A stretch of 64,000 bases of DNA, taken from NCBI RefSeq assembly GCF_029269835.1, contig NZ_JARJBB010000008.1, positions 186,001 through 250,000 on the forward strand, given 5' to 3'. Shown piece by piece: positions 7,389 through 15,883 of the stretch. The translations under genes and the position numbers were made by a program. The DNA is from Streptomyces tropicalis (GTDB lineage Bacteria > Actinomycetota > Actinomycetes > Streptomycetales > Streptomycetaceae). Positions within the stretch are counted from its first letter, which is position 1; each line of letters opens with the position of its first letter. Below the pieces are notes generated by a model. The model made no database searches. It was not told the DNA's origin and saw only the letters and a list, made by a program, of their open reading frames with translations.

Positions 7389-10379
7389 ATGACGGATCTC
7401 TCGGACCACCCGGACCACCCGGACCGTCCGGACCCGCCCGGGCTCGCGGACCTGGAGGCGGAACTGCGCCGGGCGGTGCGGGGCGAGGTCGGCTTCCGGG
7501 TCACCGACCGGGCGCTGGTCACCATGGACGCGTCCAACTACCGGCGTGTCCCGCTCGGCGTGGTCGCTCCGCGCGACGCGGACGACGTGGCCGCGGTCCT
7601 GGAGGTGTGCCGGGAGCGCGCGGTGCCGGTGGTGCCGCGCGGCGGCGGCACCTCCATCGCCGGGCAGGCCACCGGCACGGGGGTCGTCCTCGACTTCACC
7701 CGGCACATGAACCAGGTCCTCGCCGTCGACCCGGAGGAGCGGACCGCCCTCGTGCAGCCGGGGGTGGTGCTGGACCGGCTCCAGGAGGCCGCGGCGCCGC
7801 ACCGGCTGCTCTTCGGGCCCGACCCCTCCACCCACGGCCGCTGCACCCTCGGCGGGATGATCGGCAACAACGCGTGCGGCGCGCACTCGGTGGCCTGGGG
7901 CACGACCGCCGACGGCGTGCGGGAGCTGTCCGTCGTCACCGCGCGCGGGCAGCGGCTGCGACTCGGGCCCGGGTGGGCCGGGGCGCCCGCGGGCCTGCGG
8001 GAGCTGGCGGAGCGGGAGACCGCCCGGCTGCGGACCGGTTTCCCGGACCTGCCGCGCCGGATCTCCGGCTACGCACTGGACGCCCTGCTGCCCGAGCGGG
8101 GCGCCGACGTCGCCCGGTCCTTCTGCGGCTCGGAGGGCACCCTCGCGGTGCTCACCGAGGCGGTGGTGGGGCTGGTCCGGGCGCCCGGCGCGCGGGCGCT
8201 CGCGGTCCTCGGGTACGCCGACGAGAGCGCCGCCGCCGAGGCCGCGGCCGGGCTGCTGCCGTGCCGGCCGCTCACCGTGGAGGGCATGGCGCGCGACCTG
8301 GTGCCGACCGCGTCCGGACTGCCGCGCGGCGGGGCCTGGCTGTTCGTGGAGACCGGCGGGGAGTCGCCGGAGGAGGCGCGTGCCGCGGCCGAGGCCGTGG
8401 TGCGCGCGGCCGGCGCCGTCGACGCCGCGGTCGTCACCGACCCGGCGGGGCGGCGGGCGCTGTGGCGGCTGCGGGAGGACGCCGCCGGCACCGCCACCCG
8501 CATGCCGGACGGCAGTGAGGCGTGGCCCGGCTGGGAGGACTGCGCGGTGCCCCCGGCCCGGCTCGGCGCCTACCTGCGCGCCTTCCGCGAGCTGCTGGCC
8601 GCGCACGGGCTGCGCGGCACGCCGTACGGGCACTTCGGCGACGGCTGCGTCCACGTCCGGATCGACTTCGACCTGCTGACACCGGACGGTGTCGCCCGCT
8701 TCCGGCGCTTCTCGCAGGACCTCGCCGAGCTGGTGGTCGCGCACGGCGGCTCCCTGTCCGGGGAGCACGGGGACGGGCGGGCGCGGGCGGAGCTGCTGCC
8801 GGTGATGTACGGCGCGGAGACGGTCGCCCTCTTCGAGCGGGCCAAGGCGGTCTGGGACCCCGACGACCTGCTGAACCCGGGGACGCTGGTCCGCCCGGCG
8901 CCGCTGGACTCGGGGCTGCGCTTCGACGTGCTGCCGCGCCGCCCCGTCGACGTCGCCTTCGCCTACCCGGCCGACGGCGGCGACTTCACCGCGGCGGTGC
9001 GCCGCTGCGTCGGCGTCGCCAAGTGCCGTACGGCGCGGCCCTCCGGGGCGGACGTGATGTGCCCGTCCTTCCGGGCGACCGGGGAGGATGAGCACTCCAC
9101 GCGCGGGCGCGCCCGGCTGCTGCACGAGATGCTCGCGGGCGACCTGGTCACCGGCGGCTGGCAGTCGACCGAGGTGCGCGACGCCCTCGACCTGTGCCTG
9201 TCCTGCAAGGGCTGCCGCTCCGACTGCCCGGTCGGCGTCGACATGGCCACCTACAAGGCGGAGTTCCTGCACCACCACTACGCCGGGCGCCGCCGCCCCG
9301 CCGCGCACTACACGATGGGCCGGCTGCCGCAGTGGCTGCGCTGGATCGCCCGCACCCGCACCGCACCGCTGCTCAACGCGCTCGCCGCGCTGCGGGCCCC
9401 GGCGGCGCTGGCCGGGCGGCTCGGCGGGTTCGCGCCCGGGCGGGACCTCCCGCGGCTGGCCGCCCGGCCGTTCAGCCGCTGGTGGCGGGATCGGCGCCCG
9501 GCCGCCGACGGCCCCGGCGACCTCGTCGTCCTGTGGCCCGACACCTTCACCGAGCACCTCTCGCCGTCCGTGGGCCGGGCCGCGGTACGGGTGCTGGAGG
9601 CGGCCGGGCTGCGGGTCGCGCTGCCGCCGACGCTGCGGCTGCCGCGGCCGGCCGCGGGGCGGTCGGCGCTGCTGGACCCGGTGGCGGTGCTGCGCGGCCG
9701 CGGCCGGGTCTGCTGCGGGCTGACCTACGTGTCGACGGGCCAGCTCGACCGGGCCCGCGCGGTGCTGCGCCGCACCCTGTACCTGATGGAGCCGGTGCTG
9801 GACACCGACGCCCCGGTCGTCGTCCTGGAGCCGAGCTGCGCCGCCGCCCTGCGCACCGACCTCCCGGAGCTGCTGCCCGGCGACCCGCGCGCCCGGCGCC
9901 TGGCCGACCGGGTGCTGACCTTCGCCGAGACCCTGGAACGCCACGCCCCCTCCTGGCGGCCGCCCCGGCTGGACCGCCCGGTCGCCGGGCAGACCCACTG
10001 CCACCAGCACGCGGTCCTCGGGGACGCGGCCGAGCGGCGGCTGCGTGCGGCGGCGGGCCTGACGGGCGAGCTGTCCGGCGGATGCTGCGGCCTCGCCGGG
10101 GACTTCGGCTTCACCCGGGGCCACGAGGAGGTGTCGAAGGCGTGCGCGGAGGAGCAGTTGCTGCCCTCGGTCCGCGACGCGCCGCCGGAGGCGGTCGTCC
10201 TGGCCGACGGGTTCTCCTGCCGGACCCAGCTGGAGCAGCTCGCCGGGGTGCGCGGCCGCCATCTGGCGGAGGTCCTCGCCGACGCGCTGGACGGGGCGCC
10301 GGACGACCGGGGGCCGGAGCCCGCGGTGGACGGCCGAGGGCCTGTGCAGGACAGTGGCGTCAAGGGTTCACACCCCTGA
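7389..10379 (+). CDS. FAD-linked oxidase fused to Fe-S (CCG-domain) subunit, YdiJ/GlcDF type
   Basis: A 996-residue fusion. The N-terminal half is an FAD_binding_4/FAD-oxidase C module (GGGTSIAGQATG binding the FAD pyrophosphate; HFGDGCVHVRIDF in the second half). It is followed by a 4Fe-4S ferredoxin-like segment (CRTARPSG..MCPSF, then CLSCKGCRSDCPVG) and two cysteine-rich CCG repeats (CCGLTYVSTG..EPSCAA and GGCCGLAGDFGF). This architecture oxidises D-2-hydroxy acids such as lactate, glycolate or 2-hydroxyglutarate and passes electrons to the respiratory chain. The start is ATG 7389; an upstream frame adds only 11 unlikely residues. The exact substrate is not determinable here. Confidence 0.9.
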   Translation: MTDLSDHPDHPDRPDPPGLADLEAELRRAVRGEVGFRVTDRALVTMDASNYRRVPLGVVAPRDADDVAAVLEVCRERAVPVVPRGGGTSIAGQATGTGVVLDFTRHMNQVLAVDPEERTALVQPGVVLDRLQEAAAPHRLLFGPDPSTHGRCTLGGMIGNNACGAHSVAWGTTADGVRELSVVTARGQRLRLGPGWAGAPAGLRELAERETARLRTGFPDLPRRISGYALDALLPERGADVARSFCGSEGTLAVLTEAVVGLVRAPGARALAVLGYADESAAAEAAAGLLPCRPLTVEGMARDLVPTASGLPRGGAWLFVETGGESPEEARAAAEAVVRAAGAVDAAVVTDPAGRRALWRLREDAAGTATRMPDGSEAWPGWEDCAVPPARLGAYLRAFRELLAAHGLRGTPYGHFGDGCVHVRIDFDLLTPDGVARFRRFSQDLAELVVAHGGSLSGEHGDGRARAELLPVMYGAETVALFERAKAVWDPDDLLNPGTLVRPAPLDSGLRFDVLPRRPVDVAFAYPADGGDFTAAVRRCVGVAKCRTARPSGADVMCPSFRATGEDEHSTRGRARLLHEMLAGDLVTGGWQSTEVRDALDLCLSCKGCRSDCPVGVDMATYKAEFLHHHYAGRRRPAAHYTMGRLPQWLRWIARTRTAPLLNALAALRAPAALAGRLGGFAPGRDLPRLAARPFSRWWRDRRPAADGPGDLVVLWPDTFTEHLSPSVGRAAVRVLEAAGLRVALPPTLRLPRPAAGRSALLDPVAVLRGRGRVCCGLTYVSTGQLDRARAVLRRTLYLMEPVLDTDAPVVVLEPSCAAALRTDLPELLPGDPRARRLADRVLTFAETLERHAPSWRPPRLDRPVAGQTHCHQHAVLGDAAERRLRAAAGLTGELSGGCCGLAGDFGFTRGHEEVSKACAEEQLLPSVRDAPPEAVVLADGFSCRTQLEQLAGVRGRHLAEVLADALDGAPDDRGPEPAVDGRGPVQDSGVKGSHP

Positions 10380-10415
10380 CTGAGTCCATTACCCTGGACT
10401 CCGCAGTACACCCCG

Positions 10416-11426
10416 ATGAACGCACTCCGAGTCAGCCCTGGACCGCCCGTGAGCCTCCCCGGCACGCCCCGCGCCACCACGCCCGCGCCCTCGTCCGCGG
10501 CCCCGGCCGCCCCCGCACCGCAGGCCGGCGCGCCGCACCGGAGGGGCTCGCTCGGGCCGGTCGGCCTGGTCCTGGCGGGCGGGGTGTCGGTGCAGTTCGG
10601 CGGCGCGCTGGCGGTGACGCTGATGCCGCGCGCCGGGGCGCTCGGGGTCGTGGCGCTGCGGCTGCTGGTGGCCGCGATCGTGCTGCTGCTGGTCTGCCGG
10701 CCCCGGCTGCGCGGGCACTCGCGCACCGACTGGGGCACGGTCGTCGTCTTCGGCGTCGCCATGGCCGCCATGAACGGCCTCTTCTACCAGGCCGTCGACC
10801 GCATCCCCCTCGGTCCCGCCGTCACCCTGGAGGTCCTCGGGCCGCTGGCCCTGTCGGTGCTGGCCTCGCGCCGTGCCCTCAACCTCGTCTGGGCCGCCCT
10901 CGCCCTCGCCGGGGTCTTCCTCCTCGGCGGCGGTGGCTTCGCCGGGCTCGACCTCGCCGGAGTCGCCTTCGCGCTCGGCGCGGGCGCGATGTGGGCCGCG
11001 TACATCGTCTTCAGCGCCCGTACCGGACGGCGCTTCCCGCAGGCCGACGGGCTGGCCCTGGCGATGGGCGTCGGCGCGGTGCTCTTCCTGCCGCTGGGGA
11101 TCGCGGAGTCGGGGGCGAAGCTCGCCGACCCGACGACCTTCGCCCTGGGCGCGGCGGTGGCGCTGCTCTCCTCGGTCCTGCCCTACACCCTGGAACTCCT
11201 CGCCCTGCGCCGCCTGCCCGCCTCCACCTTCGCCGTGATGATGAGCCTGGAGCCGGCCCTCGCCGCGACCGCCGGGTTCCTGGTCCTCGGCCAGTCCCTC
11301 TCCTCGTGGCAGGCGCTCGCGATCGCCCTGGTCGTGGCGGCGAGCATGGGCGCGGTCCGCACCCAGGTGGGCCGCCGCGGGGGCTCGGCGGCGCTGCCGG
11401 GCCCGGAGGCGTCGGCGGGGCAGTAG
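10416..11426 (+). CDS. EamA/RhtA-type metabolite exporter
   Basis: A 336-residue inner-membrane protein of the drug/metabolite transporter superfamily. After a Pro/Ala-rich cytoplasmic tail of about 45 residues there are about ten hydrophobic helices in two EamA halves. The motifs LEVLGPLALSV and MMSLEPALAATAGFLVLGQ are typical of RhtA-like threonine/homoserine or amino-acid exporters. It starts 37 bp after the FAD oxidase and may be co-transcribed, although a promoter-like ATTACCCT lies between them. Substrate unknown. It is followed by a low-complexity repeat that may act as terminator. Confidence 0.87.
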   Translation: MNALRVSPGPPVSLPGTPRATTPAPSSAAPAAPAPQAGAPHRRGSLGPVGLVLAGGVSVQFGGALAVTLMPRAGALGVVALRLLVAAIVLLLVCRPRLRGHSRTDWGTVVVFGVAMAAMNGLFYQAVDRIPLGPAVTLEVLGPLALSVLASRRALNLVWAALALAGVFLLGGGGFAGLDLAGVAFALGAGAMWAAYIVFSARTGRRFPQADGLALAMGVGAVLFLPLGIAESGAKLADPTTFALGAAVALLSSVLPYTLELLALRRLPASTFAVMMSLEPALAATAGFLVLGQSLSSWQALAIALVVAASMGAVRTQVGRRGGSAALPGPEASAGQ

Positions 11427-11497
11427 AGCGGGGGTCCTGCGGACCCCGGCGCCGCGCCCACCCCGGTGGGGGCGTTGCGGGGCGGCCCCGACCCGGG

Positions 11498-11611
11498 GCG
11501 TTCGGGGGTCGTCCCGGCCGGAGTGTTCGGGGGCCGTCCCGGCCGCTCGGCCGGAGTCTTCAGGCCGTCCCGGCCGCCTCGGCCGGGGTGTTCGGGGTGC
11601 CGTCCCGGTCG
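11498..11611. repeat. Imperfect GC-rich tandem repeat
   Basis: About 3-4 diverged copies of a roughly 35-bp unit (TTCGGGGGCCGTCCCGGCCG ... GGCCGGAGTG) lie between the EamA gene and the catabolic operon. The style resembles the tract at 0.4-1.1 kb. Several inverted CCGGCC/GGCCGG pairs could fold as terminators. No gene is seen in 11427-11737. Confidence 0.55.
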
Positions 11612-11691
11612 ACCCCGCCCCTGATCGGGGCGGCCCCGCCCCACCCCCGTACATCTCACCCGCGCCCGGCCGCGGGCGGTCCGAAAATTCA

Positions 11692-11731
11692 TGCAAGCAT
11701 GCTTGATTGTTTCTGGGCCCGCTGCCATGCT
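11692..11731 (+). promoter_or_regulatory. Operator and promoter of the acyl-CoA catabolic operon
   Basis: A perfect 12-bp palindrome, CAAGCATGCTTG (11694-11705), overlaps a plausible -35 TTGATT (11703-11708). A 17-bp spacer and -10 CATGCT (11726-11731) follow. The -10 ends 6 bases before the first ATG, and no Shine-Dalgarno is present, so the first gene is probably translated from a leaderless mRNA. The palindrome is a good candidate site for the TetR protein encoded at the operon's end (inference). Confidence 0.6.
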
Positions 11732-11737
11732 CCCCCC

Positions 11738-12550
11738 ATGGCCGACCCGACGCCCGTCATCGACGACCTGCGTGCCGAGAGCGACGAACTCGATCTGCTC
11801 GTGACCGAGTTGAGCCCCGAGCAGTGGAGGCTCCCGACGCCCGCACCCGGCTGGACCGTTGCCCACCAGATCGCGCATCTCGCCTGGACCGACCGGTCGG
11901 CGCTGCTCGCCGTCACCGACGCGGACGGCTTCCGCGGACTGGTGGAGAAGGCGCTCGCCGCCCCCGGCTCGTTCGTGGACGAGGGCGCGGAGGAGGGCGC
12001 CCGCCGGCCGCCCGCCGAGCTGCTGGCGGCGTGGCGGGAGGGGCGCACCGCCCTCGACCGGGCACTGCGGGCCGCACCGTCCGGCGCCCGCTTCCCCTGG
12101 TACGGGCCGCCCATGGCCGCCGCCTCCATGGCCACCGCCCGGCTGATGGAGACCTGGGCCCACGCCCTGGACGTCGCCGACACGCTCGGCGTGGTGCGGC
12201 CGCCCACCGACCGGATCCGGCACGTGGCGCGCCTGGGCGTGCGCACCCGGGACTTCGCGCACACCGTCCACGGACTCACCCCGCCGGCGGCGGAGTTCCG
12301 CGTGGAACTGCGGGCGCCGTCGGGCGGGACGTGGTCCTTCGGACCGCCCGACGCCTCGCAGCGCGTCACCGGGTCCGCGCTCGACTTCTGCCTGCTGGTC
12401 ACCCAGCGTGCCCACCGCGACGACCTGGACCTCCGGGCCGAGGGCGAGGACGCCGACCGCTGGCTCGGCATCGCCCAGGCCTTCGCGGGGCCGCCCGGCG
12501 AGGGACGGAAGTCCGGTGCCGAGCGGGAGCCGGAGGCGGGCGCCCGGTGA
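11738..12550 (+). CDS. TIGR03084 family protein (maleylpyruvate-isomerase/DinB-like fold)
   Basis: A 270-residue protein with an N-terminal mycothiol-dependent maleylpyruvate isomerase-like helical bundle. Metal-ligand candidates are in TVAHQIAHLAW and METWAHALDVAD; a C-terminal sterol-carrier-like region follows. TIGR03084 proteins habitually precede AtuA-type genes in actinobacteria, but their reaction is not established. The start is ATG 11738, which fits the leaderless promoter. Its stop overlaps the next start by four bases (GTGA), indicating translational coupling. It heads an operon of eight genes on the plus strand. Confidence 0.85.
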   Translation: MADPTPVIDDLRAESDELDLLVTELSPEQWRLPTPAPGWTVAHQIAHLAWTDRSALLAVTDADGFRGLVEKALAAPGSFVDEGAEEGARRPPAELLAAWREGRTALDRALRAAPSGARFPWYGPPMAAASMATARLMETWAHALDVADTLGVVRPPTDRIRHVARLGVRTRDFAHTVHGLTPPAAEFRVELRAPSGGTWSFGPPDASQRVTGSALDFCLLVTQRAHRDDLDLRAEGEDADRWLGIAQAFAGPPGEGRKSGAEREPEAGAR

Positions 12551-14280
12551 CGGGCGTGCTGCGCGTCGGCAACGCCTCCGGCTTCTACGGCGACCGCTTC
12601 GACGCCCTGCGCGAGATGCTCACCGGTGGCGAACTCGACGTCCTCACCGGTGACTACCTCGCCGAGCTGACCATGCTGATCCTCGCCCGCGACCGGCTGA
12701 AGGACCCCGCCGCCGGATACGCCCGCACCTTCCTGCGCCAGCTGGAGGAGTGCCTCGGCCTCGCCCACGAGCGGTCGGTGCGGATCGTGGTGAACGCCGG
12801 CGGCCTCAACCCCGCCGGACTCGCCGACGCCGTACGGAAACTGGCGGACCGGCTCGGCGTCCCGGTGCGGGTCGCGCACGTCGAGGGCGACGACCTGACC
12901 GCCGCCCACCCCGCAGGCCCCGACTCCGCCCGGCCCGGGCAGACCGCCACCGGCAGTCTCGCCACCCACGCCTACCTCGGCGGCTTCGGCATCGCCGCCT
13001 GCCTGCGCGAGGGCGCCGGCATCGTGGTCACCGGCCGGGTGAGCGACGCGGCCCTGGTCTCCGGGCCAGCCGCCGCCCACTTCGGCTGGGGGCCGGGGGA
13101 CTACGACCGCCTCGCGGGCGCCGTCGTCGCCGGGCACCTGCTGGAGTGCGGGGCCCAGGTCACCGGCGGCAACTACGCCTTCTTCACCGACCACGACCCC
13201 GACCGGCTGCGCCGCCCCGGCTTCCCGCTCGCCGAGATCCACCCGGACGGCACCGCCGTCGTCACCAAGCACCCCGGCACCGGCGGCGTCGTCGACGTCG
13301 GCACCGTGACGGCCCAGCTGCTGTACGAGACCGCCGGTGCCCGCTACGCCGGACCCGACGTCACCGCCCGGCTGGACACCGTACGGCTGTCCCAGGACGG
13401 GCCCGACCGGGTCCGCGTGGAGGGGGTCCGCGGCGAGGCCCCGCCGCCCACCCTCAAGGTCGGCCGCAACCGCCTCGGCGGCCACCGCAACGAGGTCGCC
13501 TTCGTCCTCACCGGCCTGGACGTCGAGCGCAAGGCCGCCCTCGTCCGCAGCCAGATGGAGGACGCCCTCGGCACCGCCGACGGCCGCCCGGCGGAGGTGC
13601 GCTGGGACCTCGTCCGCACCGACCGCCCCGACGCGCCGACCGAGGAGACCGCGAGCGCCCTGCTCCGGCTCGTCGTGCGCGACCCCCGCCCGGAGGCCGT
13701 GGGACGCGCGCTCACCGGCGCCGCCGTGGAGCTGGCGCTCGCCAGCTACCCCGGCTTCCACGTCCTCGCCCCGCCCGGGAAGGGCTCCCCGTACGGGGTG
13801 TTCGAGGCCGCGTACGTGCCCCGCGACGGCGTCGCCCACGAGGCCGTCCTCGACGACGGCCGCCGCCTGCCCGTCCCGGCGCCCCCGGACACCCGTGTCC
13901 TGGCCGCCGTGCCGGAGCCGCCGCTGCCCGCCCCGCTGCCGCCGGGACCCGTCCGGCGGGCCCCGCTCGGGCTCGTCGCCGGAGCCCGCAGCGGCGACAA
14001 GGGCGGCGACGCCAACGTCGGGGTGTGGGCGCGCGACGACGACGCCTGGCGCTGGCTCGCCCACGAGCTGACCGCCGACCGCTTCCGGGACCTGCTCCCC
14101 GAGACCCGCGCGCTCACCGTGGTCCGCCACGTCCTGCCCGCGCTGCGCGCCCTGAACTTCGTCGTCGAGGGCGTCCTCGGCGAGGGCGTCGCCGCGCAGG
14201 CCCGCTTCGACCCGCAGGCCAAGGCCCTCGGCGAATGGCTGCGCTCCCGCCACCTGGACATACCGGAGGCCCTGCTGTGA
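12547..14280 (+). CDS. AtuA-like protein (acyclic terpene utilisation family)
   Basis: A 577-residue protein related to AtuA of the Pseudomonas citronellol/geraniol pathway. The long N-terminal domain begins LRVGNASGFYGDR and contains IVVTGRVSDAALV and GNYAFF; a smaller C-terminal ferredoxin-fold domain opens with GARSGDKGGDANVGVWA. AtuA is required for acyclic terpene growth in Pseudomonas, but its reaction is unclear. The start is the GTG at 12547, overlapping the previous stop; the stop in turn overlaps the carboxylase start. The context suggests a role with the carboxylase or CoA-ester intermediates of a branched or terpenoid acid. Confidence 0.85.
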   Translation: MTGVLRVGNASGFYGDRFDALREMLTGGELDVLTGDYLAELTMLILARDRLKDPAAGYARTFLRQLEECLGLAHERSVRIVVNAGGLNPAGLADAVRKLADRLGVPVRVAHVEGDDLTAAHPAGPDSARPGQTATGSLATHAYLGGFGIAACLREGAGIVVTGRVSDAALVSGPAAAHFGWGPGDYDRLAGAVVAGHLLECGAQVTGGNYAFFTDHDPDRLRRPGFPLAEIHPDGTAVVTKHPGTGGVVDVGTVTAQLLYETAGARYAGPDVTARLDTVRLSQDGPDRVRVEGVRGEAPPPTLKVGRNRLGGHRNEVAFVLTGLDVERKAALVRSQMEDALGTADGRPAEVRWDLVRTDRPDAPTEETASALLRLVVRDPRPEAVGRALTGAAVELALASYPGFHVLAPPGKGSPYGVFEAAYVPRDGVAHEAVLDDGRRLPVPAPPDTRVLAAVPEPPLPAPLPPGPVRRAPLGLVAGARSGDKGGDANVGVWARDDDAWRWLAHELTADRFRDLLPETRALTVVRHVLPALRALNFVVEGVLGEGVAAQARFDPQAKALGEWLRSRHLDIPEALL

Positions 14281-15875
14281 CGGTCCTGCCCACCGCCCTG
14301 GACACCACCGCCGAGGAGTACCGCACGCACCGGTCGGCGATGCTGGCCAAGCTGGCCGACCTCGACGCCGAGCACGCCAAGGCCCTCGCCGGCGGCGGCG
14401 CCAAGTACGTCGAACGGCACCGCGGCCGCGGCAAGCTGCTCGCCCGCGAGCGCATCGAGCTGCTCCTCGACCCCGACACCCCCTTCCTGGAGCTCTCCCC
14501 GCTCGCCGCCTGGGGCAGCGACCACACCGTCGGCGCCTCCCTCGTCACCGGCATCGGCACGGTCGAGGGCGTGGAGTGCATGATCACCGCCAACGACCCG
14601 ACCGTGCGCGGCGGCGCCAGCAACCCGTGGAGCCTGAAGAAGGCCCTGCGCGCCAACGACATCGCGCTCGCCAACCGGCTGCCCTGCATCAGCCTGGTCG
14701 AGTCCGGGGGCGCCGACCTGCCCTCGCAGAAGGAGATCTTCATCCCGGGCGGCGCGATCTTCCGGGACCTGACCCGGCTGTCGGCCGCCGGGATCCCGAC
14801 CGTCGCCGTGGTCTTCGGCAACTCCACGGCGGGCGGCGCCTACGTCCCCGGCATGTCCGACCACGTCGTCATGGTCAAGGAGCGGGCGAAGGTCTTCCTC
14901 GGCGGCCCGCCGCTGGTGAAGATGGCGACCGGCGAGGAGAGCGACGACGAGTCGCTCGGCGGCGCCGGGATGCACGCCCGCGTCTCGGGCCTGGCCGACT
15001 ACTTCGCCGTCGACGAGCCCGACGCCCTGCGCCAGGCGCGCCGCGTGGTCGCCCGCCTCAACCACCGCAAGGCGTACCCGGATCCGGGCCCCGCGGACCC
15101 GCCGAAGTACGACGAGGAGGAACTCCTCGGGATCGTCCCGGACGACCTGAGGACGCCCTTCGACCCGCGCGAGGTGATCGCCCGGATCGTAGACGGCTCC
15201 GACTTCGACGAGTTCAAGCCGCTGTACGGGACCAGCCTGGTGACCGGCTGGGCGGCCCTGCACGGGCATCCCGTCGGCATCCTCGCCAACGCGCAGGGCG
15301 TGCTCTTCAGCGCGGAGTCGCAGAAGGCCGCGCAGTTCATCCAGCTCGCCAACCAGCGCGACATCCCGCTGCTGTTCCTGCACAACACCACCGGCTACAT
15401 GGTCGGCAGGGAGTACGAACAGGGCGGCATCATCAAGCACGGCGCCATGATGATCAACGCGGTGTCGAACAGCCGGGTCCCGCACCTGTCGGTCCTCATG
15501 GGCGCCTCCTACGGCGCCGGCCACTACGGCATGTGCGGCCGCGCCTACGACCCGCGCTTCCTGTTCGCCTGGCCGAGCGCCAAGTCCGCCGTCATGGGCC
15601 CGCAGCAGCTCGCGGGCGTGCTGTCGATCGTGGCCCGCCAGTCCGCGGCCGCGAAGGGGCGCCCGTACGACGACGAGGCGGACGCGGCGCTGCGGGCCAT
15701 GGTGGAGCAGCAGATCGAGTCCGAGTCGCTGCCGATGTTCCTGTCGGGCCGGCTCTACGACGACGGCGTCATCGACCCGCGCGACACCCGCACCGTCCTC
15801 GGCCTGTGCCTCTCCGCGATCCACACCGCCCCCTACGAGGGCGCGCGCGGCGGCTTCGGCGTCTTCCGGATGTGA
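14277..15875 (+). CDS. Acyl-CoA carboxylase, carboxyltransferase (beta) subunit
   Basis: A 532-residue carboxyltransferase that moves CO2 from carboxybiotin to an acyl-CoA. It resembles methylcrotonyl-CoA, geranyl-CoA and AccD1-type beta subunits. Seen are the N-terminal crotonase-fold motif GGASNPWSLKKALRANDIA, ESGGADLPSQKEIF, and the second-half motifs GVLFSAESQKAAQFIQL and GASYGAGHYGMCGRAY. The start is GTG 14277, overlapping the AtuA stop. It is followed by the biotin carboxylase gene after 8 bp. Pairing with an AtuA-like protein favours a geranyl-CoA or methylcrotonyl-CoA-like substrate (inference). Confidence 0.92.
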   Translation: MTVLPTALDTTAEEYRTHRSAMLAKLADLDAEHAKALAGGGAKYVERHRGRGKLLARERIELLLDPDTPFLELSPLAAWGSDHTVGASLVTGIGTVEGVECMITANDPTVRGGASNPWSLKKALRANDIALANRLPCISLVESGGADLPSQKEIFIPGGAIFRDLTRLSAAGIPTVAVVFGNSTAGGAYVPGMSDHVVMVKERAKVFLGGPPLVKMATGEESDDESLGGAGMHARVSGLADYFAVDEPDALRQARRVVARLNHRKAYPDPGPADPPKYDEEELLGIVPDDLRTPFDPREVIARIVDGSDFDEFKPLYGTSLVTGWAALHGHPVGILANAQGVLFSAESQKAAQFIQLANQRDIPLLFLHNTTGYMVGREYEQGGIIKHGAMMINAVSNSRVPHLSVLMGASYGAGHYGMCGRAYDPRFLFAWPSAKSAVMGPQQLAGVLSIVARQSAAAKGRPYDDEADAALRAMVEQQIESESLPMFLSGRLYDDGVIDPRDTRTVLGLCLSAIHTAPYEGARGGFGVFRM

Positions 15876-15883
15876 GGAACCAC

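Noticed and set aside
7311..10262. A 983-codon open minus-strand frame across the FAD/Fe-S oxidase gene
   Set aside because: It is the antisense shadow of a gene with clear FAD and Fe-S motifs; its own translation is Arg/Gly/Pro-rich without a domain.
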